A stretch of DNA of 44,483 nucleotides. Source: Parasitella parasitica. Its lineage: Eukaryota; Mucoromycota; Mucoromycetes; Mucorales; Mucoraceae. Below, piece by piece: positions 32,124 to 42,135 of this stretch. Each line of letters begins with the position of its first letter. Position 1 is the first letter of the stretch. The translations under genes were made by a program, and so were the position numbers. The DNA lies in NCBI GenBank assembly GCA_025201805.1, contig MU619258.1:162972-207454 (forward strand). The letters are read 5' to 3'. The notes beneath the pieces were generated by a model, which was not told where the DNA came from, did no database searches, and worked only from the letters and a program-made list of their open reading frames with translations.

Positions 32124-33669
32124 CCTTTAATTTTCACAAAGCGCCTTGTTTCCCTTTTAACCATGGCTGCAGAAATTATTGATTATACCTAGACATGCAC
32201 TTCCTTATCACTATCAAAAGTATGGACTATTATTTAATGTTGTAATGGATAGATTCTTGGGTTGTTTACTTCTGACAAAAGTTTTGCGTTTTATACGGGA
32301 CCTGAAATATACCGAAATGAACCGTGTCTGTATAAGGCATGTAAAGAACGTTATACTCTTGAGGCAAATAAGAAAGTTCAATAAAAAGTTAATCCCTGCT
32401 CTATTTTATAACCACAAATCTACTATCATTTCGCATAATATCTACGAACTTCTATGAAAGGGAAGCTGCTTCTCATTTCCTTGGTATGTCCAAACATATT
32501 AAATGTCACTTGGATAACACTGACATTTGTCAGTACATGAAAAAGATATCCTTGGGTATAGACATATTTACTTGCATGGAATTATTGCATCTTTCAATAT
32601 TGGAACAGCTGCCCTATGGTCAGTGGCCTACAAAATTATTTTTGATTAATTTTTCAGAGACGAGTAATTGGTGCTCATTCTCTATCACTTTACAATACAT
32701 GTGCAAGAATTATAATGAAATAATATATATTAAGTCGCTACTAGTAATAAAAGGCTGCAGTGGTTAAAAGAAGCATGGTACCATAATATTACCTTGAGTG
32801 CAGCAACCGCTTCCATTTTGAGTCTAGAATTCTAAGGCCATCAATTAGTGCAAAACATCAGTAAAAAAATTGAAAGTCTTATTAATACATATGCGATGGT
32901 TTGACTCAAGTGGTTGTTTTATGATACACATTTATTTATTTGCCTGATACCTTTAACCGGAGACATTTTGAAAGCCAACTTTTTTTTTTTTTTTTTTTCT
33001 GATCTGTCAAATAATTCAATCAAAATCTTTCAGGGCAACCAAGCTATAAGAAGAAAATCGTAATAAAAGGCACTCTACTACAGTTCCACATCATGCATCA
33101 GCCTAAAATTTTAGTTAATGACACCAAATCAAATGCTTTTACTCAAGATATAGACATTTGTGCATTTGAGGTAATGAGGCAAATCACTTTAAGGGAGGAT
33201 AGCAATGGTCCATTATCTCAGTAAATGTACCTCTGTGGACTCTTTGACCACATTTAATGAGTGCTATCCTATGAAAACAGATTGCCTGTGCACACATCAA
33301 GGTTTCGACCCTAATCATATAGTAATGAAAACACAAAGACTACTACTTAACAAATGAAAGTTGATGTAACTAAAGAAAATTGCTGTTTATGGACAAGGAA
33401 TAATATTATGGATTTATTTGTGCTTTGGGAAAAAAAGCATTCGTGAATATTTTTTTGGAGTGAGATTTCATAAATATGTTAATGTGGTGAGTTGTGTATG
33501 TATGTAGGGGGGAGATTATATGTACCAATATGTAACTTTTGATGTATTTTGCAGCTTTTTTTTCAGTTTTGTTTTCTTTTTTTTTCTTTTTTTTTGTAGT
33601 TGTTGTTTCGTGTTTGTGTATTGCGAGGATTTTGAATAATTTAGCTTTGTATAGCTACACTCCTTTTTT

Positions 33670-33679
33670 NNNNNNNNNN
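33670..33679. other. assembly gap (10 N)
   Basis: Ten N in a row, marking a scaffold join or unresolved bases just downstream of the proposed last exon of the neighbouring minus-strand gene. Confidence 0.98.
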
Positions 33680-33687
33680 GCATGTTT

Positions 33688-34757
33688 TTACATTTCATCA
33701 AACTCTAACAAATCTAACACTTCAATTTAGTATACATAATATATATATATATATCGATCATTATGAGCTAATTACCTGCAAGCTCTTGATCCGTTGCCAT
33801 GGTTATAGGACTATTGATGCTATCATCATGTCCACCACGTTGTAACCAAGAATTGATTTGATCTTCCGTTACATCATTGTTTATATCATCAAGAGAGCTT
33901 TGATACAAAGAGTGTTGCTGCAAATACAAATCCATATCCATCATTGAGGAAGGGGTATATAAAGGCATGATTGAAGTACAGGTACTATCGTGACCAAATA
34001 GATGATAATTATTATTATTGTAACCATCATCATATAGGGAAGAAGTAGTAGATGAGATATCATCGGAAACAACGGAAACACGGCCAGATGCATCAGTCAC
34101 TAAACGAAGTTGAATGGAGGACAAAGTACTAACACTACTACAGTCATCCTCATCATCACTGTTTGTGTTATTGCTATTTGCCACCAGTGAAGGAAGTGTT
34201 GACTTGACAAGGTTATTATATATTATTACATCTTTTGGCTCTTCAGAGTTTTTAAGATTGTCCATCATTTTCGACTTTGCTCTGAACAGTTTCTCTCGAA
34301 GATTTCTACCAAGCAGAGTGATATTCTTTATGTCTTGTTCTGCTTCAGGAACGCGGGCATCTAATTGTGTCGAGGAAGGGAGTGTCGAGTAAGGTCTGAT
34401 TTGTCGACTCAATGCCTTTAGCTCTTGGAGGTTCATCTTATGTTTACCATTGCATGGTTTGCCCAAGATGATCTTTTTAGATTTGGTCACCTTTCTTGGT
34501 TTTTGCGAGGATAGCGAAGGTAGAGAAGAGGACATTAACTTGTTTTTCTTTTGATAATCCTTTGGTGAAACAGTATTGGTGAATAATGAAGAGCAAGTGT
34601 TGGATGGAGAAGTAGAGAGAAGAGGAGCTGCATGGCTAGAGTATATGATTTGTGAGAATCAGCAAAGAATTGAAGTAATGTCAGCAACTTACCAAATCAT
34701 ATTTTGGGTATACACAAACGAATTCATATTCAATACTTGACTGGACTCCATTTTCAT
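33688..34757 (-). CDS. hypothetical Ser/Asn/Asp-rich protein
   Basis: Unrecognised, probably largely disordered protein. Exon 1 is 34693-34757, followed by a 57-nt GT-AG intron and exon 2 from 34635. Exon 2 can read through to a stop at 33768 (310 aa in all). Alternatively it splices at 33776 across 33714-33775 (TACTAAA branch-like site, TTAG acceptor) to a 26-nt exon 33688-33713, giving 316 aa ending LLEFDEM. I prefer the spliced form. A basic stretch (KPRKVTKSKK) near residue 75 and a possible helix (LKALSRQIRP) precede it; acidic, Ser-rich and Asn-rich tracts follow. A second in-frame ATG two codons downstream is possible as the start. There is no catalytic or membrane signature. A regulatory protein would fit, but that is a guess. 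Confidence 0.55.
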
Positions 34758-35718
34758 TCCAAAGATAAGATGAGGAGAAGAGAAGGAAATGGCTTCAACG
34801 ATGGCTTGTTCAACTTGTACTAAATACCTTTCTAAAAAAAAATTGGGACTTGTGAAAACACAAGGCAATGAAAAAAAATTTCAATAAACGAAATGCTACT
34901 TAGATAAACAACTGTACTTTGTATTATTGAGTGTATGCATTGTAGTGTACAAAATAGAAAAAAAGGGCTAATGGTGATACATCAAATTTAACCTAACTGA
35001 TCCAGCTTTTTCTGTTGTTTTTTCCTCTCTTTTTGTTTCTCCAGGATACAAAAAATATTACATCTCTTGCAGAAATCTAAAGATATCCGTTACAGTTGTT
35101 CTGTATGTAAAAATAAGGGCATTTAGAAGCGGAGACCTGTCAATTGTTTGTCAATACGAACAAACATTGTTATGCCTTGGGTATTGATATGAAACCTTGC
35201 ATATTTGATATTCCGATTATTTCTTATCATTCATAACTCGATCAAGAAAATGGGCAAAACCAAACAATTGAAGACATTATGATCTTGAAAACTGAAGAAG
35301 AAAAAAACAAAAAATCCATTTCTAGCTTTGAATTAATGATTAAGGAGTGCATTGCATGAGTTTGTTTACGTAAATATATGTTTTCTCAACTTGTAGCGAT
35401 AGTTTCATGTTTACAGAGTTTTTTGTGTAATAATGCTTTACCGAACCATTGGCAAGTATGTTTGTGAATACACAAAGTCAGAAATGAGCGGCATATATAT
35501 AGTTTCGAGCTTTACAGTTATTTGTAACTGCAAATTTGATATAAAACTACTACTTAAAGCTTACAATGTCGCTGGTAGATGGCATCATATCATATGGTTT
35601 CGTATACAGCAAATAATACAGTCTGATGCAAACATAATGTAGGATATGAAGAGATTTAATTTATGTATGAGTGCATTGTTATACCACCTTTTGTTTATGC
35701 ATAAACATCCAAGATATA
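34758..35718. other. spacer upstream of hypothetical gene
   Basis: About 960 bp of AT-rich sequence. The minus-strand promoter of the hypothetical gene should lie at its left end. The open frame 35433-35642 shows no recognisable domain. Confidence 0.5.
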
Positions 35719-38215
35719 CTATATAAACCCTTGTTTATTAATTGATAAAGACAGGTACAGCAAACCAGGGGCAGAAACAGTGAACTTCAGATAAGCATTG
35801 ACACCTACGGCAGCTATGAGAGCAAAGCAAATTACAGTTGGACCAATCATCTCATCATAAGGTCCTGCTAATCTAGCTTTAATCAACTCTCTTCGTCTGT
35901 AATACAATCCAACACCATAGATCAATGTAGAAAGAGCAACCAAAGTATACAGCACACCGCTAATCTTGCCAACGACATCACCCGTGCTGAACAATGCCAG
36001 TGCAAATGTAGACAGCATGACACCGAATTTCATCCATGAAAAATAAGTTCGCTCGTTAGCAAAGAAAACCTTGGGCTCAACCTTAATAGGTGTAACCACC
36101 TTCTTGGGATTCTTTCACCTGGTGGTAAGACAAAGTGTCTATGATCATCATTCTCATTACTAGGATGACCACTGATAATACAGCCTAATTACTCAGGGAA
36201 CTGCGTAAATTTTTGCCATACATTAAAAGAAGAGGGTTCTCCTTGCTCTAAACCCAATGAGCTAGCGCTTGGTATGCCCAAGTAACTTGTAGAAGGTTGG
36301 CTCGATAAAGGCAATGTATCTTCATTGACATTCTGATCCTCCAAAGGACATGATTTGGTTGGATTTTTGCATAAGGCAGTGGGTGCTTGTTATAACAAAG
36401 TTGGAAGTAATTTGCGATCATCGTCAATTTGTGCGAGCTAGTACGGTAGCAAGGGCACACGGTTCTCAAACATGATAGCCATACTATGCACAAACTTTGA
36501 GAATCAATAGGCTTTCTCTATTAGATCACTACTCTGTAGATCAGTAATCCATTTTGGTTCGTTTTCACCAGGCTTCAGGTCCAATATGGTTTCAAAAGTA
36601 GCATATGAATATCTGTTTACTTCAATTTTTTTCGTTAGGTTGCTGAAAGGGATGTTTATATCAGCATCAGGTCGTCTCCAGTTGTCTTTGGGTCGACGTA
36701 TAACAGGTCCATTAGGAAATAATCCAGAATCTTCTCGTATATAGCAAAGACCAATATTCAAAACCATCCTGACAGTAGAATCTCCAGGAAATTGAAATGC
36801 TGTTCGTTTGTAATAAAACCTCAAAATTGGCTCCATATGCTTTTCCATAATTTGCTTTTGTACTTGCTGTACGAGGTCAGAGGATTCCTTAAAATCTCGC
36901 TCCGACTTGCCGTTCATCCCCATTTTTGACATTTTTCAGCAAGAATGTCTCGTCGCCTTGTAGGAATCCATGGATATACTTATCTTTGATGGTAAACTTG
37001 TCTTTTTGATCTCTTTGACTTTTGCCTTCTAATTTATGTCTTTCCCATGAGATAAAGTGATTTTTTTCAAGTAGTCCCCGGGGCAGACGCCCCGGGGTAA
37101 ACCTACCTAAATGCGCCAAGGGGCCGCTCTGCGGCCCTTGGCATAGTTAATTATCCAGACGCTAAGAACATTCGAGCTGATTGTACTAACATGAAGTTAG
37201 GTAAAATGTATTTAGATGCTACATATAGTAAAACCATAAGTAGAAGAAATGCGAATGATACTTGGTTTAAGAAATAAAATGGAACTAATTGTGGCATTAT
37301 TTTCTAAAAATTATTAATACAGAGCCGTACCAGCGCAAACGGATAATTTAAGAGTCATAAGCACACTCTACTCGCGAGCAATATGAATCCATGTCTGCAT
37401 TATCCAAATATAACGACCATATAGGAGGATCTACGTCTTCCTTACTGCTGTTATTGCTACTTTGATAAATCAACACAGTAAATGTCTCAGTACATATGTC
37501 TTCAACTCCAACACATCATTTGTGCGCACGAAGAGCTTTTTGACGACTGTACAACGAGCATCCAATCCAAATTCGGGTGTCTTGATCAAACTTGTAGACA
37601 ATAGTTGCTGAAAAGACATCGATTTGAGACTACCATTATTGCGTATCTGACTAAACAAGAATGACAGCTTGATCAGCAGAGCATTGTTATCTTCCTCCTT
37701 CTTCCAAAATGGGCATTCATTCAATCGGACCATGAACATGGGTTTAAGAATGTAGTTTGTATGGCGATCGTGCTTCTTCACAATCTTGAGAAATCCAGTG
37801 TAATTGAAACGGGCAAACTTTCTAGTTTATTCAGATCATCAGCAATACTATTGATTTTTTCCTGCATTGAAGACAATGCGGATGTGTTGTTAGTCTCTTG
37901 GCTTGGAACCAGTTCCGATAATTTGTCTGGATTTGATGCTGTACAAGAGTCGATGTCGCTTTGGATACGACTTAATTGCGCTTTATGGAAAGCGTTGATC
38001 TTTTTCCTTGGTTATTAAAGCTTGAGACGTTTAAGCTTTGTACTTGCCTTTTCCAGATTACTGTCTAAAAGCTCAACAAAATCGGTTTCATCCCTTTCTA
38101 TGAATGCTCTGTCTTTCTCGGCTTTTCTCAGTTTCTTCTTTAATAAATCATAATCAAGATAGTAACAATGCCATTCTTTCGAGGTAGCTTTTTGTAAATG
38201 TGCTCCAAATCTCAT
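35719..38215 (-). pseudogene. VTC polyphosphate polymerase-like pseudogene
   Basis: Remains of a vacuolar transporter chaperone subunit (SPX, VTC catalytic, DUF202 membrane domain), which in yeast makes polyphosphate at the vacuole. The SPX start MRFGAHLQKATSKEWHCYY is at 38215. A middle segment with HDRHTNYILKPMFMVRLN and RLRWYGS follows, then FISWERHKLEG, FYYKRTAFQFPGD, NWRRPD and the C-terminal DUF202 part (KVFFANERTYFSWMKF, three TM). The frame is broken repeatedly. There are shifts near 37820, 37482 and 36935, and in-frame stops at 37348-37350, 36504-36506, 36438-36440 and 36390-36392. A 234-bp insertion at 37072-37305 also interrupts it. A possible GC-donor intron lies near 38030. With so many lesions it cannot make a full protein; the DUF202 exon alone remains open. 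VTC2/3 versus VTC4 identity is not clear. Confidence 0.85.
37072..37305. mobile_element. insertion with double GC hairpin, possibly mitochondrial-derived
   Basis: 234 bp interrupt the VTC pseudogene between the codons for RLRWYGS-VLIIF and LEKNHFISW. One end is strikingly GC-rich in an AT-rich neighbourhood. CCCCGGGGC-AGAC-GCCCCGGGG (37076-37097) is a perfect 9-bp stem with a 4-nt loop. Seventeen bases later comes a 12-bp stem with one bulge and a TCT loop (37115-37142). Two adjacent GC hairpins are the form of double-hairpin elements known from mitochondrial DNA of early-diverging fungi. The AT-rich remainder has an open frame on the plus strand ending at about 37278, rich in Lys/Asn and mitochondrial in style. 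Origin from mtDNA (a NUMT) is inference. Confidence 0.55.
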
Positions 38216-38583
38216 CTTGAAAATGAAAGCCTACACAAAAAAAAAAGAAAGAGAAGAGAAATGTCAAATCCAAACTCTATTTAGGCAGTTTTTGTATTGT
38301 GTTTGCCTGAAAAGACGATAATCTTCTATAGAGCCAAACTACATACACTTTTCTGCTGAAAGTTAGGTTCCGTAACACTAAAGACTAAACAGTACAGTGC
38401 TTTTGTCACAGCCAGCAAAAGTTATATTAGCCAACCCAGCTTAAATCAACACAGAATTACTCTATCAAGTGCAGTAAACATTAATGGAGGTTTGAAAACT
38501 AGCTTTGTAATTAATACTTGCTATTTCTTCGTATTTAGGCGAGTTTACATTTACCTGATTTCTGATAACAAACCTTTTATTAT

Positions 38584-38630
38584 TGATAAAAGCCGAGAAA
38601 TTTCTGAGAGAAGAGAAATGTCTCCCTAAG
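38584..38630 (+). repeat. inverted repeat copy 1 (LIKA-x-K-x-LREEKCLPK)
   Basis: TGATAAAAGC followed by GAGAGAAGAGAAATGTCTCC; the same words recur on the opposite strand at 41114-41160. Read in frame, both copies give LIKA(E/K)K(F/V)LREEKCLPK, so they are probably remnants of the same coding sequence. Confidence 0.65.
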
Positions 38631-39117
38631 AATATTTCCAGTAGGTTTTCTATTAAAGATTAAAAATGCCCAAGAATAGGGAACATTTTAACATGATATG
38701 CGAAATTCCGATGCCTCAATTATTGATCAAACAGCCATTGTGCAGGAGCAATATAATAGGTATTTTTAAATGAATGATTATTTGGGTTTTTATTATCCCA
38801 TTTTTGAATGCAATGAAACCATCAAAGTACCAAATTATCAAATTATCAAACTGAAAATATTAATAAGGCATTAATTTTTACGTATCTGTCAAATAATGCA
38901 TTTACACAAAGAAAAATCATAGCAGATTCAGCAAATGACAACCTCTATTTTTGTAAGTTTGCATTATCATTTTATGTTAGATCTGATGCGTTAAGTCAGT
39001 ATATCCAATATCAAGAACAGTCAGGACTCGATATAACAGACGAGTTGGTGTACAAAAATTTGTTTGGTATAGCAAGTTATTCCCTATTCAGAATTTGATA
39101 CTCTACAGTCCAGTGCC

Positions 39118-39145
39118 TGGAACCTGGAATCTGGAACCTAGAATT
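39118..39145. repeat. 7-bp tandem repeat, four units
   Basis: TGGAACC, TGGAATC, TGGAACC and TAGAATT in a row; short imperfect tandem array in non-coding DNA. Confidence 0.8.
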
Positions 39146-41113
39146 TACCAGAAGCTTATTAGGAAGCTCTGACTATTATTAGTAAAATTACTCTCAATCT
39201 CAATCCTAACCTCTATTCTAATTTCTGTTTTACATGTTTAGCATTAGAATCACAAAAAAAGGGACTCTTAAACTGACATTAGGCATTATTATAAATAACA
39301 AAGGAAAAAGGGCTTCTCTGTCACTAGCAATTAGCAACTTGTGAATTATCCACAAATCACAAGGGGTCATTATAGCAAAACATTGTATTTATTATTTATC
39401 CTCTTCTGCTTCCAAATCGATGAAGCACACCTGTTTTATCATATTACTATGAAAAAAGGTATACTTGTGACATCAAAAATACCTGCTTTATAGAGCTATG
39501 TCATGTACTAGAATTGATATTGACGTGATATTATCTCCAGATAGATAGCTTGTATAGCTTAAAAGCAAGAACTTTAGCTTCGTGTGCCATTTTTCAATGG
39601 ATTTTTATAATCAAAAGAGCCCTGAAAACACCAGAAATAGTATGCATTGGGAAAAAACTACATTATATATGATTTTGGTGCAATTTGAGCATGATTTTTT
39701 TTTCGATGCAAAATGATGGATTTTTTCGATTTTTTCCTTGTATCCACGCATCCAAAATCATCGATTATGCATTATCTTCGATTTTGATACCAAAAATGCA
39801 ACTTTTTACTATATCATATATTAGAAGAAAATTATTGTAAAAGACCCTTTAATGATCTGGAAGACCGGAAAAGCGCTCTAATTAAGCAAAATATTGACTT
39901 TTCCCTCTTAATCTGTTTTTGAGATTTTTCGGCAGAATTCCTTCCATAGGCATACGGGAATTGCGAAAAGATACCAGCTTGTAAAGCGCCCAAAAATACA
40001 GCTATTATCATAGATTGACAGCCGTGGTATGCATAGTACAAGAGGATGATATTTTGCCCCAAAGGAGTAATTTTGTTTCTTTTTATCCAAATCGAGTTTC
40101 TGGAAGAAATAATTCTTCCAGATCTTAGACGCTTTTAATCTCCGCTATTAAAGAAAAATAGTGCTTTTTGAAGACAGTTCTAGTTTTGAAAAGCCATAGC
40201 ATACCCAATTCAAAAGACAAACAATTGCAATTTAATTTATATGAGTTGTGTGTTTCTCGGCTTTCTAATGGTACCAGTTACATTTTTTTTACCTGGCCTG
40301 ACAATCTCATGCTCCGATTTTGAAAGATATTTTTCCGAAACAAGCCAGAGAAAAGTCGCTACCTTCATCTGATGTCAACTTGAAAAGCACAAACATTTGC
40401 TCTAAACTATGCAAATGCGTAATCGAAAGGTATTTTATAATCTAATACACTATGAATTACTTGTTCTTGTGTTCGAGATTGCTAAACATTGCTTTTGTAC
40501 AGTTTTTGTCTTTTTTTCTTACAATGACACACTGAAGTTTGCGTAGACCCAAAAAAAAAAAAAAAAAAAAAATTAGGCGCCTAAAATCTACGCTGACTTT
40601 GCAAAGATACACACTTTTGAACCATTCCTATAATATGGAAAAGATGGCACAGGTCTGACTAGCTGTTCTATTGTGCAACTGGATATAGATAACCCTGCTT
40701 GGATCTTGTCTGACAAGACCTTCTACACTAGAAGACGCCAGATCAACTGAAGGTATGAGAAAATGCCGGAGGAGAGGAAACAATTTGCCACCAGGACGAC
40801 ACACTCATACATAAAAAAAAATTATCTGTTTAGAAATTTTGAAATCCTAAGGACATAAATGTGTTTATATTCAACCTTACTCTCCGTTCCTGAATCCATT
40901 TAAACGTTTTTGATGCAAAGTCAACAGACACACTTACGCCCAGAATCACAGATGTCTGTCAATAGACAACCGCAAACTTTTTGAAAGAACCTTGAAATTT
41001 TGGAACTTAAAGATATGATGTAAATAGCTTTTTTCACAATACATTCTCTTTATTTTCTCTCTTTGAATGAAACAAAGCAAATTACTCATTTTCTCTAAAT
41101 ATAAAAATCCCCA

Positions 41114-41160
41114 CTTAGGGAGACATTTCTCTTCTCTCAAAACCTTCTTAGCTTTTATCA
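41114..41160 (-). repeat. inverted repeat copy 2 (LIKA-x-K-x-LREEKCLPK)
   Basis: Minus-strand counterpart of 38584-38630; about 25 bases identical at the core and partial identity beyond. It lies just downstream, on the coding strand, of the mariner-like transposase remnant. Confidence 0.65.
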
Positions 41161-41279
41161 GAAAAAAAAGGTTCAGAAACCCTAGTATCATCACAATCAC
41201 TATGACCTTTATCATTTACTTGAACTTTTTTTTAAGAAACCGCAAAATGACAGCATATCCTCCAGCTATTCTGCAGGTC

Positions 41280-42135
41280 TTGGTTTTTTTTTACAACAAC
41301 TGCAATCAAACCTGCCGCAGAAATAGCACCCATTATAGACGTTGTGTTTGCTTTCCTAGTTGTCCTGGTAACGATAGCACGACTACCTTTGCAGACCAAG
41401 CTTTAGAGCGTTTCATGTTTATATCAAAAGCAGACTCATCAAGAAACACGCAATTTGTCAAAAAGTTCATATCTGTAGTTTCCCACTTACAGACCCAATC
41501 ATGCCGTTCCTCCATTTTCGCTGGACTATTTCTCTGGATAGAATGAAGATCTGCTTTTTTCAATAAAAGATTGCATTCACGTCTCATAAAGTTATAAACA
41601 ATGCTGCGTGAGGCTTTAAGATCATGAAATCGCTTCAAAAAATGCTCGGTCACTTCAACAACAGCAGCAGAGGGATTAGCATCAATAAAGTTGACAACAA
41701 TTGCTTCATGCTCTTTGGTTAAAATGCATTTACGACCTACGTTTTTACAGCTCTCAAAAATACTATCAGGAAACACATTATACTGTCTAATCCATCTTTG
41801 AAAAGTTCGAATGTGAATGCCTAACTGCTTCGTTGCAGCTGATGCACTCATGCGCTTTTCAATCTTCAGATCGAAAACCTAGCTTTACCTTGGACAGTAT
41901 TAGTATAGCGCATAATCCAGTTTTGCATTTGTCTCCTTTATTCGGATATCTTTATCTTTTGGTGTTTCTATCAACATTGGGCAAGCCAAAAAAGATTCAC
42001 TGGCTGCCGTGGTTCTCAAGTATTCAGAATGAGTTGCAATTGTCTCAACAATACAGTTCATGGGGCCCAGGGCCACTATTCTCATCAACGACATTCCCAT
42101 GCCCATCTTCAAATAAAAATACTGTACTCATGTTA
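41280..42135 (-). pseudogene. Tc1/mariner-like transposase, frameshifted
   Basis: The longest open piece (41333-41851) has an N-terminal helix-turn-helix (ATKQLGIHIRTFQRWIRQYN), linker and a second winged-helix-like part (RSIVYNFMRR). It ends in the first catalytic Asp motif of the DDE/D fold, CVFLDESAFDINMKRSKAW. Directly after KAWSAK one base is missing; in another frame the expected ANTTSIMGAISAAGLI follows, then the similarity fades and the remaining catalytic acids are not seen. Upstream (41900-42130) further transposase-like sequence (DENSGP, IKETNAKLDYALY) is present but split by stops and frame changes. The element is therefore inactive. I could not identify its terminal inverted repeats with confidence. 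Confidence 0.75.

Larger units (their letters stand above)
32047..33687. other. spacer including an assembly gap
   Basis: About 1.6 kb. Open frames at 32179-32457 and 32486-32767 lie in succession on the plus strand but show no domain I recognise. There is a poly-T run at 32981-32999 and a T-rich stretch at 33550-33597. The gap of unknown sequence is listed separately. Confidence 0.4.
38216..41279. other. 3-kb spacer, mostly unassigned
   Basis: No confident gene. It contains a four-unit 7-bp repeat (39118-39145), a poly-A run at 40551-40571, and two inverted copies of a coding-like piece (38584-38630 and 41114-41160). Minus-strand open frames at 39832-40090 are short and unassigned. The right end may include the 3' part of the mariner-like element. 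Confidence 0.45.

Noticed and set aside
39832-40090. Overlapping minus-strand ORFs of 60-76 aa as a gene
   Set aside because: No recognised motif and no clean start or splice continuation; possibly transposon debris, but this cannot be supported.
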